DNA from: Hexactinellida sp. DTS-2022
Lineage: Eukaryota > Porifera > Hexactinellida
DNA: 64,000 bases
Direction: 5' to 3'
Assembly (NCBI GenBank): GCA_028753945.1
Contig: JAPNXP010000010.1
Location: 2,297,042 to 2,361,041, forward strand
Shown: positions 48,610-59,714 of the stretch, in pieces
Position numbering within the stretch: the first letter of the stretch is position 1
Layout of the letters: the number at the start of each line of letters is the position of its first letter
Notes under the pieces: model-generated
Seen by the model: the letters and a program-made list of their open reading frames with translations, nothing else
Database searches by the model: none
Told to the model about the DNA's origin: nothing
Position numbers and translations under genes: made by a program

Positions 48610-50734
48610 ATCTCTTCCACATTTTAACACACTAGAGAGATTATACCATCCTATTGGACTACAGAGCGAATACTTTCTTTTCTTGAAAAACGTGGCTTGT
48701 GAATTCTCAACTCAACAAAAGAATGTAATTATTAAAATAGATGAAGTCCATGTCAAATCCGATATAACTTATAAAGGAGGCAAAATTATTGCACCTTCTT
48801 TGGACACAGAAGATCCTATACGGACGGTTTTAGCTATTATGGTGTCAAGTCTGCACAAAAAATGGTCATCGATTGTTCGCCTTGTTCCCCTAGCATCTAC
48901 CCAAGCAACGAATCTATATCTTACTATCAAATCTGTAATTTGCGACGTTGAAAAATGCGGTCTCTATGTCCATGTACTTTGTTCTGATAATTATCCTCAA
49001 AATGTTAAAATATATAAACAGTTTTCTCCCGATAAAAAAACTCCCACTCCTATCGTTCCTCACCCGATCAACATTACCAGGAACCTTTCCTATTCTTTGA
49101 TCCTGTTCATATTTTGAAAACTATTCGCAATAATTGGATTAATACAAAAGATTTCAACCACACTTTTGTTTTTCCTAATTTTGAAGAAATTTCTAACATC
49201 TCTACGAAATACCCTCTTACGAATTTCAAAGCTTGTTTTGAAGATGTACGATTACTTTACAGACAAGAGCAACACTCTTTCGCCAAATTCGCACATCAAT
49301 TGACAGCAAAAGCATGCTGGCCTTCAACTTTTGAGCGTCAGAATGTAAAACTTGCTCTAAAGTTTTTTACCGAGTCAACTAGCACTGGTTTAAAAATTCA
49401 GAACAATTCGCGAATTGATAATTTTAAAACGCAATCAGCAGAATTTATCTCTATTATTGTTAACATCTGGAAAATTTTTAATGTTAGTACACCTCAGAAG
49501 GGCATCCGTTTGAAAGATGAAATTTCTAATCCTCTTGTAACTTAGAGCGAGTTCTTAGAGCGAGTTGTATTTTGGCTTGAAGCTTGGGAAGCAAATTCAA
49601 AATCAAATAAATCATCCTTATCCCGCCAAACATTCACTAGTTTAAAGCATACATGTCAAGCACTACCACATATAGTTAACCATCTAACAAATAATTGCGG
49701 ATTTTCTTACGTCTTAACTTCTTTTCTTCAGAATGACCCGTTAGAACATCATTTTGGACTATACAGACAGATGTCAGGTGCTAACTACCATATTTCCTAA
49801 TGCCAAATTCTAGAGTCAGAGCGTAGACTCAAACTATCCAGTATACTTAAACTTTATCAAACTAGTGCAGAACAGATTTCTGTTAGGGACTTCATCAGAA
49901 AATTCTCAAATTGTCCTGATGAGTTAGTGTCTTCAACTGTTTCATCTGAAACCATAGAAGAATTGCTAAACCAACTTCCAGAATTAGAAACTATCATGTA
50001 CGATTCCCAAACATTGCAAGCACTAGTTTTTATGGCTGGTTATACTGTGCACAAATTTTATACGATTTCTACGAAATGTTCCACATGCCTGAATTTCCTC
50101 ACAATCGACAAGGAATTTCTGTTCGAACAACTACCTGATTCAAAGTATACCTATCTGGAAATCGTTGACAGAGGATCACTCAAGTGGTCTTCAGATAGTA
50201 TTATAGATGCAGTAGTTGTTTTATGGAGAATCTTTGTTACTATTGATGGAAATAACTCACTAATGACCGTATTGGTCCAAGGAGCTTCTCGACATATATT
50301 GGTTTCTCTAGGTATTACATATATAGAAAATAATGATAGTGAAACATGGAGAAATACATGTCCCTCTTGTAGCACTGCTTATTGGGATATTTTGAAGCAC
50401 TTGTATTTCGTCATGGCGAATTGTTTGATATCAAACAAAGTTAAAAATTTCAATTCAGACATAGCTGCTCGTGGAGATAATTCGCGAAAGGCAAAGAAAT
50501 TTACACACAATTAAAATGTTCTATGTTATTTATTTATGTTTTACGCACGTATATATGCACTTATATTGGTAACCATCTCTTAGAAATGTTTACAGAACCA
50601 AAAACAATCAATACGTGTATTTACTTTTACTTTCTTATATTATGAAACAGATTGAATGGCCTTCTCGCTTATCCATGGTCTTTTAATGGTTAATCCTTTT
50701 ATTGAGTCATCTATGCCATTACATAATATTATTA

Positions 50735-51117
50735 TTGTTAGCACTTAATTTCTTTATATTTGTATCTTAGATTTCGCGCTATCAAGTATACTTAATTGTC
50801 AAGTGATGTGAATTTGAGAGAGAGAGAGAGAGAGAGGAGTTCCAAGACATGTTGTGTTTCGTATATGTGTTGTGTATTACAGTAGTTTAAATGTTTGTAC
50901 TTTGTATGTAGGTTGACTTATTATCATTAAAATATATTAATTCGAAATAAATGTATGGGTTTATTCTTCACTGATATACTGGGTTGGGAAATATTTGACT
51001 TGAGATGCACTTAAGTGCTTTTATGTTCACTCCCATAAGATTATTCTACTCCTAAAGCCCATGTATTACCGCATCCATGGTACATCTACTGTTAGGCCTT
51101 ATATAGAGTAGGCTATG
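50735..51117. repeat. 3' tail of P-like copy D
   Basis: Collinear with 19940-20901 of copy A minus its palindromic insertion: GCACTTAATTTCTT, TTAGATTTCGCG, GTAGGTTGACTTATT and the terminal GGCCTTATATAGAGTAGG. A short GA run (50817-50836) is expanded relative to copy A. Confidence 0.85.
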
Positions 51118-51247
51118 ACTATTTTCAGTAAAATGTATTTTATTAAAACATTACCTTTCCTTGTTATTTCTTTATTATGTCGATTTATATATTGTTAATT
51201 ACTATTTACTTGAATAACAATTTTCTCTTAATTTGCATTAACTTTAG

Positions 51248-51643
51248 GTGATCTTCGGAATGTTTTGAGTCTACCTTCGCCAGCATTCAAAATCTTTATG
51301 ATAAACAGTATCAAGTTTTTGGGACAATCTAAATCTTCTATTTTCGATATTGAAATTAATGATTTATACAAATTTTACAGATCATTTCCTTCATATATTA
51401 CTAACATGAGTTATTGTTCTGGTTCTAACATGGTTGTAGTAACAAATTCTTCAATGTTAGCTATTTTACATACTAAATCGACAAAAGTTGTCAACGCATT
51501 ATGGATTGGCACAAATCTGGGTACTATCAAGCAGGTCTTTTTGTTGGAACAATATTACAGAATATTTATTTTAACTGAATTTGGTAATATTATCATTGGA
51601 AGGACTGATAGATTCCCAATTGAAATGGTAGAAATCTGGAAAG
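51248..51643 (+). CDS. WD40-repeat protein, internal exon (downstream of the giant intron)
   Basis: A 396-base exon after a CTTTAG acceptor and before an AAAG|GTATAT donor. The first two bases complete the Gly codon split from 3113. It codes for DLRNVLSLPSPAFKIF, then FLGQSKSSIFDIEINDLYKF, a blade where FDIE takes the place of WDxE, then VVVTNSSMLAILHTKSTK and FILTEFGNIIIGRT. This is regular four-strand propeller sequence continuing the blades at 2704. It ends one base into a codon. No following exon was recognised before 53 kb. Confidence 0.75.
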
Positions 51644-53064
51644 GTATATGTTTCGTTTTTAATGTGTTTTGGTTTATTTTTGATCTTTGTATCCTTTGAT
51701 TATATTTTCTGACACTGATACATTCCTTCAGGCTGGATTGCACAATACGCTAAGATATCGATATAATTTTGTTTATCCCGATCACAGCTAGGACCTATAC
51801 AATAAACTTAATTCCTTAAGGTTAAATTACCCCACGGGAATGAAATCTCTTGTATTAATCTGTAATTGTTAGAAATAGATCAAGGTACGATACAAAGCAA
51901 TAAACAAAAAAGAAAATGTCTCAATATATTATACTTTTTATTTTTTGTCGGTTTCAATATTTGGCTAATACAAATCTCCCATAGGGCGATTTCAAAAAGT
52001 GGTGGTCGATATTATAGTGTAATTTGGCAATGCGGCCATCAATGTTTGTTATCAGAATCAATATTGAAAGATTATAAGCGTACGGAGTTGGTAGTCGGTT
52101 TACATTTTTGAATTATGACTCTGAAATTATTTTTCAAACATTTTATCAAATATCTCATAAAAAACATGACCTTTTTACTGATTTCTTTAGTTCAAAAGGT
52201 CGCAACTTTTTTATTTAGGTCAAATCAAAATTCTAAACCAGTCACCTACAGCATATAACGATGATCTATGTGATATATCGCACATAATATGTCTTTAGCT
52301 AATAATGATCTTGAGATCGACACACTTATCAGGTGGAGTCTGAAGAAATCCCCCTATGGGACTTTTGTATTACCATAAAACTGCACGCCCCATAAAATCG
52401 AATTTATTCAAAATAATTCGATTTCGTTTTCAGTTTCGATATAGCTATAATGTCTTCTATTATATATGTGAAAATTAAACATCTTACTTCAAAACGAAAT
52501 TTATGTGTTTTTTTACATGAATCTGCCGTAATTTAACCTTAAGGAATGTTTAAAACGTGCTAGACTTCGATAGTAATGCCCTGATTCCAACAATATTTTC
52601 TTTAGACTCAAATACAGACTTATCAGGAATAATATATTTATTTCTAGATTATATTTCAAGTGCTTAACAAATTTACAGTTTTATATCTCTTCACTGCCAT
52701 ATATCTTTCAATGTATGGTTATATGATTTATTTAAACTACCAAATTTAGAATCTGATTACGCATTGATAAATCAATTTATTTATTTCGAGATTGTGATTA
52801 AATACATTGTATGAATTATATTTAATTTTTTTACCTCTTAGTATTAGTTATGTTTATGCAAATTTATTGTTGCATTTTGACGAGCCTTTATATTTCACCC
52901 TAACCTTGGCAGGTACTATACTTGACCCTAAGTTAACTTATTATTGCAACTTCCTACCTAGTTATTGTGAGATGTTGTCCGGTATTTTTGTTTGATACTT
53001 AATTCCATTTTATTCTCGCTACCTCCATTGCCTGAACCTTGGATATTCTACTTCTGTATGATTA
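51644..53064. other. Next intron of the WD40 gene or intergenic, nothing recognised
   Basis: AT-rich with short frames (for example 51866-52111 and 52807-52995) that contain no recognisable motif and fail the required splice phase. Confidence 0.35.
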
Positions 53065-53540
53065 TTGCACCCATGGCTTACTATATATACGGCTGTGTAT
53101 GTTCCCGACTTCGCCTTCAAACAAGAAGGCCAGTTTTACATTTCATTCAAAGCTAAACCATACCTTCTATTGTGGTTTATTGGATTGTATATGGGGTAAT
53201 CAACCATTGCGAGTCCAATGGAACCACTTTTGGGAATCTCAGATTTGTGGTTAAGCTATTTAGGCGCCATATAATGATGACGTAGCATGTGGTAGCACTT
53301 TGTACTTAACGCTGATATAGACTGGATTAGATAATATAATTTAGTCGCAAATTGGTGCTGCTAAGTTCTACATTAATTGTGAATTAAATTACAACCATCT
53401 AGTAGCTGATTGAGCCTTTTCCATATTACTCATTTTCCAATAATTTTTGAATATATTTTCATAAACACCCATAATATTTTATTTTTAACATTACACATTG
53501 TTCTAATTGACTTTACAACATTGATTATAGTACCATTAAC

Positions 53541-55451
53541 GGACAATTCGTCGCCGGACAATTCGTCGCATGGACAATTAGTCGCAAGAATGTGCTACGT
53601 ATATATTTGTCACATATAAGATAATGAGTGTGGTTGGCAAAAGTAAATTGTTTATTATCAATCACGAAGTTTGCCATTCTCACCTAATTGATATGTTTTC
53701 TAATATAAGATACGTTATATAAGTTATCACTAAAACAGAGTATATAAATATGTAATAATATGTTAATTAAGTAAATAATAAAATCATATTAATAAGAACC
53801 TATGGCTACTCCCTTAACTTCTTTTTCGATCGAGAAGATTAAAAGTGAAAGGAAAAAAGATAAAGCAAGCATACAAGGATATATTTATACTTTGATAGAA
53901 AATCTCATGATGTAGAATACTGGGTATGTGAAAAGCGCGGAATCTGTAAATCGAGGCTACATACAAAGAATAATCACATAGTAAAACCCACAGATCCTTC
54001 CCAATTACAAAGTGAACATTCCCATGGTTCTGATATAAGTAGGGTCGATATGCTAAAAGGGTATACAAACCTCAAAGGAATTGCTCGAAATTCTGAGTCA
54101 AGTACCCGCACACTCCTTGCTAATTCAGTAGAAGGAATGACTGCAGAATGTGTTAACAAGTTACCTACGTTTGACTCTGTCAAAAGAACTATTAGAAGGT
54201 GCAAGAGTAGACAACAAGAATTTTATGGGAATCCGAGTTCTTGTGCGGAAATAATAATTCCTGATAAATATAAATTTACACTCAATGGTGACAGCTTCCT
54301 ATTATTTGATTCTGGAGAAGGAGATATAAATAGAATGATGCTCTTTGGAACTTCAAAGTTTCTATCTATACTTAAGGAAAGTAACGACTGGTACTGTGAT
54401 GGCATAGTTCCACAACATTTTTTCCAGCTTTACACTCTTCATGCAAAAAGAGATGGATATATATTCCCTTGCGTGTATGCCTTGCTTCACGCTAAGACTG
54501 AAGAGACATATGAAAGAATGCTCTCAGAACTGCTAAAACTAGAGTCGGAATTGAATCCTACATCCATAATGGTGGACTTTGAGAAGGCAGCGATGAATGC
54601 ATTGGAAAGTAATTTCCTTGCATGTGTCTATGGATGTTTCTTCCACTTAAAACAAAACATTTATCGGAAAATTCAAGCTAATGGACTAGCTACCACGTTT
54701 CAACAGGATAGGGATTTTGCTCTGAAGCTGAAGATGTTGCCCTGCCTGGCTTTCGTACCCGAGATAGATGTTATGGATTGTTTTAATATCTTGATGCAAG
54801 AATATCCCGAGTCTGCGATGACGGTATCGAAATATTTTGAGGACAACTACATTGGAAAACAACTCCCAAATGGTTCTTGTAGGACGCCACCTTTTCCTAT
54901 TAGACTATGGAACATGCATCAAAGAGTGATGGATCGAATGCCTCGTACAAATAATAGCGTAGAAGGCTGGCATAATGCTTTTAGACTTTTAGTCATGGTA
55001 TTGGTAATCCACACCCAAGTTTTGTAAAACTCTTAAGTTTTTTGCAAAAGGAACAGTCACTTCAGGAGGCAATTTTTGCAAAGTGGGAAGGAGGAAGTGT
55101 AAAGGATTGTTCAAGATTGAGTGTAGAACGCGAAAAAAGAATCTATAATATCGTTAAAAACTATGATAATCGCGAAACATTGGAATATCTTCGAGGGATA
55201 GCATATAATTTTGATTTTTAACCATATTATAGAGTGTTTTTTGCATCATTTCACCTGTTATTTACTGCTTACCTTAATTGTTTTCCTGCCTCATATCATA
55301 CGCTTATATTTTTTTCATTTCTTTCATTAAATAAATTCAAATAATTCATCGCGCTTTATAGTTAATAACTTCTTATACAGGAATAGTCCATGCGACGAAT
55401 TGTCCATGCGACTAATTGTCCGGCGACGAATTGTCTGGCGACGAATTGTCC
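53541..55451 (+). mobile_element. MULE with iterated GGACAATTCGTCGC ends
   Basis: A 1,911-bp element whose left end holds three, and right end about five, tandem units of GGACAATTCGTCGC-type sequence in opposite orientation. Flanks ACCATTAAC and TCCATTCTT match at only 5 of 9, so the expected 9-bp duplication is not clearly preserved. It encodes a FLYWCH-MULE transposase. Confidence 0.8.
53802..55221 (+). CDS. MULE transposase with FLYWCH zinc finger, two frameshifts
   Basis: ATG at 53802; FLYWCH finger at about codons 25-70 (GYIY, YWVCEKRGICKSRLHTK, then HSHG). The MULE DDE domain includes FPCVYALLHAKTEETYERML, SIMVDFEKAAMNAL (catalytic Asp) and GCFFHLKQNIYRKIQ, then NNSVEGWHNAF. The C-terminus after a shift reads HPSFVKLLSFLQKEQSLQEA and ends at TAA 55221. 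The only defects are one missing base near 53892 and one near 54993, both beside T runs; 1,420 bases plus two equals exactly 474 codons. This is the freshest transposase in the window, or an intact gene with read errors. Confidence 0.85.
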
Positions 55452-56125
55452 TCCATTCTTATAGTACATACTATAGTAGTAATTATGCAATAATTACTGT
55501 GCCGACTATACTATAGTATAGTGGCCCAGTTCTAATCTTAGTCTTTGGTATACGTATTATTATTATTAGCCCGTAGATTCTCCACAGAACAGAGTTTTCT
55601 AAACTAAGAGCCCAAATTTTCAGGATATGTGTCTCATGGGTTACAGATGTGCCCTGGGGTCACGATTTTTTATTACATGTATTTGGCCACATTTTTGCAC
55701 CTGTTTAAAGTTAGATAAGGAACAGTAAATGGTTCCCAAATATTTAATTTATTTGCATTCGATAGAGAATTAAATTCTACACCTTTTCACAGTGCATGAA
55801 TTTTCAAATTGGGTTTCGTTTGGGCCACAATTGAGTTGCAAATCGCTGTGTTTACTAACACTTCAGTTTAAATGAAAGTGTCAATTATAATTCTATTGTT
55901 TCAACTTGTAATAATTATATTGATTCAACTTGTGAAATCGAGTAGGCTTCTATTTTCTAATTGAAAACTAAGATTTCCATTCCTTAACAACGACAAATTA
56001 TGTGATTATATTTACTGAAGGAATACTGGTGCCCTATAAATATACTGACGTAATTAATTATAATTAATTCAGCCAGTTTATGAATTATATAGATTCTTCC
56101 AATTTCTTTATTAGGGGTTATCGAG
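55452..56125. other. Non-coding part of the family-2 P-like element
   Basis: AT-rich sequence between the MULE and the 3' end of the minus-strand transposase gene. Nothing else is recognised. Confidence 0.4.
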
Positions 56126-57203
56126 TGTGCGGAATTGAATTCAATGAAGAAGTTGGTAATTTGAGCACGCCTTTATTGTAATCATCTAGTTATGCACTGG
56201 ATACAGGATCATTATTGAGAGCTATTCTGCATACTTCACAGTCATACTCTTCAGAAAAGAACGAGAGATGTATCCTGAAATGAAAGTGATCACATCGATG
56301 GCGTCTTGAGAGATAGATATGTGGTCGAAGTTTTCATGAATCAATGATTGTTTGAAATCTTCTAGAATGATTTACTCTTCTTCTGTAATGGTGGATAAGA
56401 TTGGAGTGAGTTCAATATTTTTAGTTAGAAATGTTTTAAATTTTAAAATAGACTCAGAACGAAATACTTCCTTCATACTAACCAAAATCTACCCCCCGAC
56501 ATCTGCCTATATTGGAAAATCTTCGTTCAAGGGGGTCAGTTTGTAAGCGTCCTGTGAGAATGTAGATATATCCTTCATGAATTAATTCAGAACTTAAATC
56601 TGCTATAGCCCGACTTGTACTTATATGAGCATCAAACGTTTGTTTGGAAAGACCAAGTTTTTTTTACTCTCGCCAATCACTTAGCCAGTTCGCGAACATC
56701 TTCAAAAATTTAATCTTTCCATCACTTGCGATTAGTTAATTTCCAACAATATTAGGGTGGAACCTTTCTTTTGCGTTTACTATCAGCCACCAGTTATAGA
56801 ATATGTTTAGAAATGGGGAAGTTGTTTTATCTTCTGGAAATATTGGGCGAAACCCGTAATTGTTGTCAGATCGAATATAGACAGAGCAAGGGGGACATAT
56901 TGTTTATTATTTCCAGGGTGCAAGGCTTGATATGAGATTTAGGAGCTTTTCTCTAATGACATTCAAGTGCTAAATCTTTCTCATGAACACTATGAAAGAT
57001 TGACCAATGAATATATCCTGAAGTAATTTTAATAGCCACATCCATATGAGAAGTTTCTAGTTCTGGTATTTGGAAACATTTGGTAGCTAAGAGGTTGTTC
57101 CGAATATTCTTTATAAGATGCACAGTATCATAAATCAGGTAAATGTGCTTCTCTGGGTTGAAAGGGTTGGTTATTGCATTATCATGTAATGTGCATGGAT
57201 ATA

Positions 57204-57387
57204 CAGGTAAACCTCCCAAAGCGGCACCTCCGAGTAGCGGCAACCTCCGAGAAGCGGCACAAAATTATTCTCCCGATGGGTGCCGCTCCGGGAGTTTTAC
57301 CTTACGAGCAACCTCCCAAAGCGGCAACCTCCGAGAAGCGGCACAAAATCATTCTCCCGATGGGTCCCGCTTTGGGAGGTTTAGCTG
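57204..57387. repeat. MITE-C copy 2, inside P-like coding sequence
   Basis: TA|CAGGTAAACCTCCCAAAGCG ... GCTTTGGGAGGTTTAGCTG|TA. Same length as the copy at 5241. It separates the HLKGI and CTLHDNAI codons of the family-2 transposase. Confidence 0.9.
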
Positions 57388-57750
57388 TATACCTTTGAGA
57401 TGCCTATAAGCGCTAACGTTCGTGGAATGGTTGTCACTAACTACTGCTCTGACATTAATTGTTCCCTGCTTAACATGTGTATACAGTCAAGTATACCCTC
57501 TTGCACGATTTGATTATTTATTTTGATCAATGGAATAGCTCTCAAAACATACGGGGTAGATTGCTTTAAAGAGACAATCATGAAGCATAATACGCTTTTG
57601 TACATCTGAAGTTTAGAGTCACACCCATGTAAATCTCTGCCGTCGTATTGTACTTCTTGTTGTAAATACATCTCATCGAGCAATAGTACTGCATCATTAT
57701 TGAATAAAGAATTTTCTCTCAATGATATTAATCCTTTACAAGTATCGATA

Positions 57751-58345
57751 CAGGGCCGTGCCACTAATGCAAACTGACCAGGTCGAACCTGGGTAGGATT
57801 TATCCAGACCAGGTTCTGACCAGGTTGACCTGGCCATATGACCAGGTCATCTTGGTCATTAAACCAGGTTCTCACTAACTGATGAGTTTCAAAACAATTA
57901 TTATTGTTATATACGAATAAAGCGCTGAAAAGGGGACTCCATCAAGAATCTAGATATTGCGTCAAATACGTACTATGTACATTTAATTAAATTTGTTATA
58001 ATTATACCTGCCAACCAATATGAGTCAATTCCCAGTAAGTGGTTTCAATCTTACCCTGTACAGTGGACTAAATACATGGATGCCCAAAATTTCTTTTTCG
58101 CTAGCTCGTCCTGGGAATCCCTGTACCCTTATAATAAGAGGAATTAAGAGATTGCAGTATTAAGAAATGCATTCAAATACGTTTATTTCGGATCATTAAT
58201 CAAAAAGTGCTGCGCACTAATAATAGAATTTTTTGCTAATGTTTGCTAAAAGTATGTCAATGAGAAACTCATTAACTCATGGGGACAGATGTTTACTCTA
58301 ATTAGGTTTGACCTGGTCAGGTAAAAATAACCTCGCACGGCCCTG
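57751..58345. repeat. Non-autonomous element with CAGGGCCGTG ends, inside P-like coding sequence
   Basis: A 595-bp element, CAGGGCCGTGCCA ... CTCGCACGGCCCTG, flanked by ATCGATA (57744-57750 and 58346-58352). GACCAGGTT motifs lie inside each end. Its removal rejoins KSHHID with TCKGLISL. Related to 61370-61566. Confidence 0.88.
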
Positions 58346-59714
58346 ATCGATATGATGTGACTTTAACTTATACAATAGCGAAAAACTTGGTAACGGAAGA
58401 AATTTTTCCAAATATCGATATGCCGAAATAGAAGTATATCGCATAATGAGAGCGAATCTTAAAACTGTAGCGGAATATGGAGGTCTCCATTTTGGATTGT
58501 AATATTTTAACTTTAGTAACTCACCAATAATATATGTTTCCAGGTTGATTCTGCGTTTCTACAGTACACTGGGAGATTAGTGAGCATGTCAAGTGAAGTC
58601 AGCCTACATCCTTTAGCACGATCTATATACCCGGGAAGAGGAATGAGACAACCTTCATAACTGAGTTTGACATGAAGATTACTATCAATGTGTATGCACT
58701 CTTGGATTGTAGCAATTCCCGAACAGATCACAACACGGTAAGCTGTAATACTGTCATCACTAATATCTGTATGAAGGTCTCTATATTCTGCAGAATGTTC
58801 AACGTACCTGATTACCTCTTCAAAAGTGCTAATTTCGTGGGAAGATTTGAAGGTTTCTAATTCATCTGGCTGAAATATCCGAACTGCTGGTAGCTTCCTA
58901 GATTCACTTGGAACTGAGACTAGGCTCAACGGGATGTGACTTGGATGAATGGTTGGGATTGGATTTAACGAGTACGTAATTCAAAACAACTTTATTTTGA
59001 CGCTGAGTGATAAATCTCTCTTCGAAATGATCAATGCAGATCACAAGAGTATTTGCCAAACTGGAAATCTTGCCGATTTATGAATGCAACCCATTTATTT
59101 GACAATACTGTGTCATCTGGAAATTTGAATACTGGTTTGCTCGGACCATTCTGGTAGTTAGTCGACAACCTGTCACACAACACTTATTGGGCATGACGAA
59201 TTGACGATATAGAGTATTACTAACTGAATGATGTTATGACGAATTACAGAGAAAGAATTATATAGTATATATATGCTTCGTATTTTTCCAAGTGCAACCG
59301 AACATATGATTTGAAGTATTTGACCATTTGATATTACATTCCTTCTATTCATTCAGTAATTAGTAAATATATGTATTCTGCTATACATAAACTCAATTAC
59401 ACATTCGTATCGTTCATTACTCTGTAACCAAGTGGTATTTCATTAAATACAGTTATACTTCTGTGTTTATTACATTATATATATAAAAATTGCTAACGTC
59501 ATCATTATATGGCGCCTAAATAGCTTAACCACAAATCTGAGATTCTCAAAAGTGGTTCCATTGGACTCGCAATGGTTGATTACCCCATATGCAATCCAAT
59601 AAACCACAATAGATGGCATGGTTTAGCTTTGAATGAAATTTAAAACTGGCCTTCTTGTTTGAAGGCGAAGTCGGGAACATACACAGCCGTATATATAGTA
59701 AGCCATGTTGCACC

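Larger units (their letters stand above)
44484..50514 (+). pseudogene. P-type transposase with THAP domain (copy E), one intron, hAT-interrupted
   Basis: The first exon (44484-45404) carries a THAP domain (MPNKCSAPASKGNYSSTD, in which the second Cys of the usual CSAPxC is Ser; CEKHFRDED), a helical region and KNRRRYNILTQ. An intron 45405-45805 (CAG|GTATGC ... TTTTAG) joins to ILSLKAHIYSRA. The hAT sits in LDCLSLPHFNTLERLYH. Then follow IIKIDEVHVKSD (first Asp), CSDNYPQNVKIY (second Asp), KTIRNNWINTKDF, LQNDPLEHHFGLYRQMSG (D-x2-E), and a C-terminus with CSTCLNF and CPSCS cysteine pairs, ending at 50514. Defects: a T-run frameshift near 49096, a 13-base duplication with TAG at 49543, and TAA near 49798. 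Confidence 0.92.
44176..50715 (+). mobile_element. P-like element copy E, inserted in copy D
   Basis: CATAGATGACTCAATATAAG and its inverse (CTTTTATTGAGTCATCTATG) are the ends; pairing extends about 60 bases. CCATTAC repeats perfectly (44169-44175 and 50716-50722). Copy A shows the empty site (GTTTATCATTACATAAT near 19918). Without the hAT at 45882-48609 it is about 3.8 kb. Confidence 0.95.
38098..51117 (+). mobile_element. P-like element copy D (family 1), 13 kb nested complex
   Basis: CATAGCCTACTCTATACGTA at the left and its counterpart TATATAGAGTAGGCTATG at the right, with perfect ACTATTT repeats at 38091-38097 and 51118-51124. The tail at 50735-51117 is collinear with the tail of copy A. 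Without its insertions it would be roughly 2.2 kb. It contains, in order, elements at 38199, 39291, 39754, 40595, 41115, 41661 and 44176. Confidence 0.92.
3114..51247 (+). other. 48.1 kb intron of the WD40 gene
   Basis: The intron begins GTATCT and ends CTTTAG. It is inferred because the exon frames on either side join exactly and continue a WD40 propeller. It contains almost every transposon listed between 3.4 and 51.1 kb. No other host exon was recognised inside it. A tandem or chance arrangement of two unrelated WD40 exons is possible but less likely given the phase match. Confidence 0.7.
56126..59194 (-). pseudogene. P-type transposase with THAP domain (family 2), MITE-interrupted
   Basis: ATG at 59194: MPNKCCVTGCR (C-x4-C), then after a shift KPVFKFPDDTVLSNKWVAF and CIDHFEERF complete the THAP finger. 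58929-58520 is a linker with charged sequence ending KHILL at a GTGAGT donor. The core reads LEKFLPLPSFSLLYKL, then a MITE at 57751-58345, then NDAVLLLDEMYLQQEVQYDG (first Asp), VVSDNHSTNVSAY (second Asp), a MITE at 57204-57387, YDTVHLIKNIRNNLL, and near 56490 LQTDPLERRFS (D-x2-E). The C-terminus carries SQDAIDVITFISGY. Several shifts and stops. It is more distant from copies A-E and represents a second lineage. Confidence 0.85.
53072..59707 (-). mobile_element. P-like family-2 element, 6.6 kb, holding a MULE
   Basis: CATGGCTTACTATATATACG and its exact inverse bound it; arms of about 220 bases (53072-53290 and 59490-59707) are nearly identical inverses. TTGCACC repeats perfectly (53065-53071 and 59708-59714). 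The transposase gene is on the minus strand. A MULE (53541-55451) and MITEs at 57204 and 57751 are inserted. Confidence 0.92.

Noticed and set aside
52807-52995. Next WD40 exon
   Set aside because: The frame lacks blade motifs and does not offer an acceptor in the phase required after 51643.
53532-55460. 9-bp duplication around the MULE
   Set aside because: Flanking 9-mers agree at only five positions, so I do not claim it.
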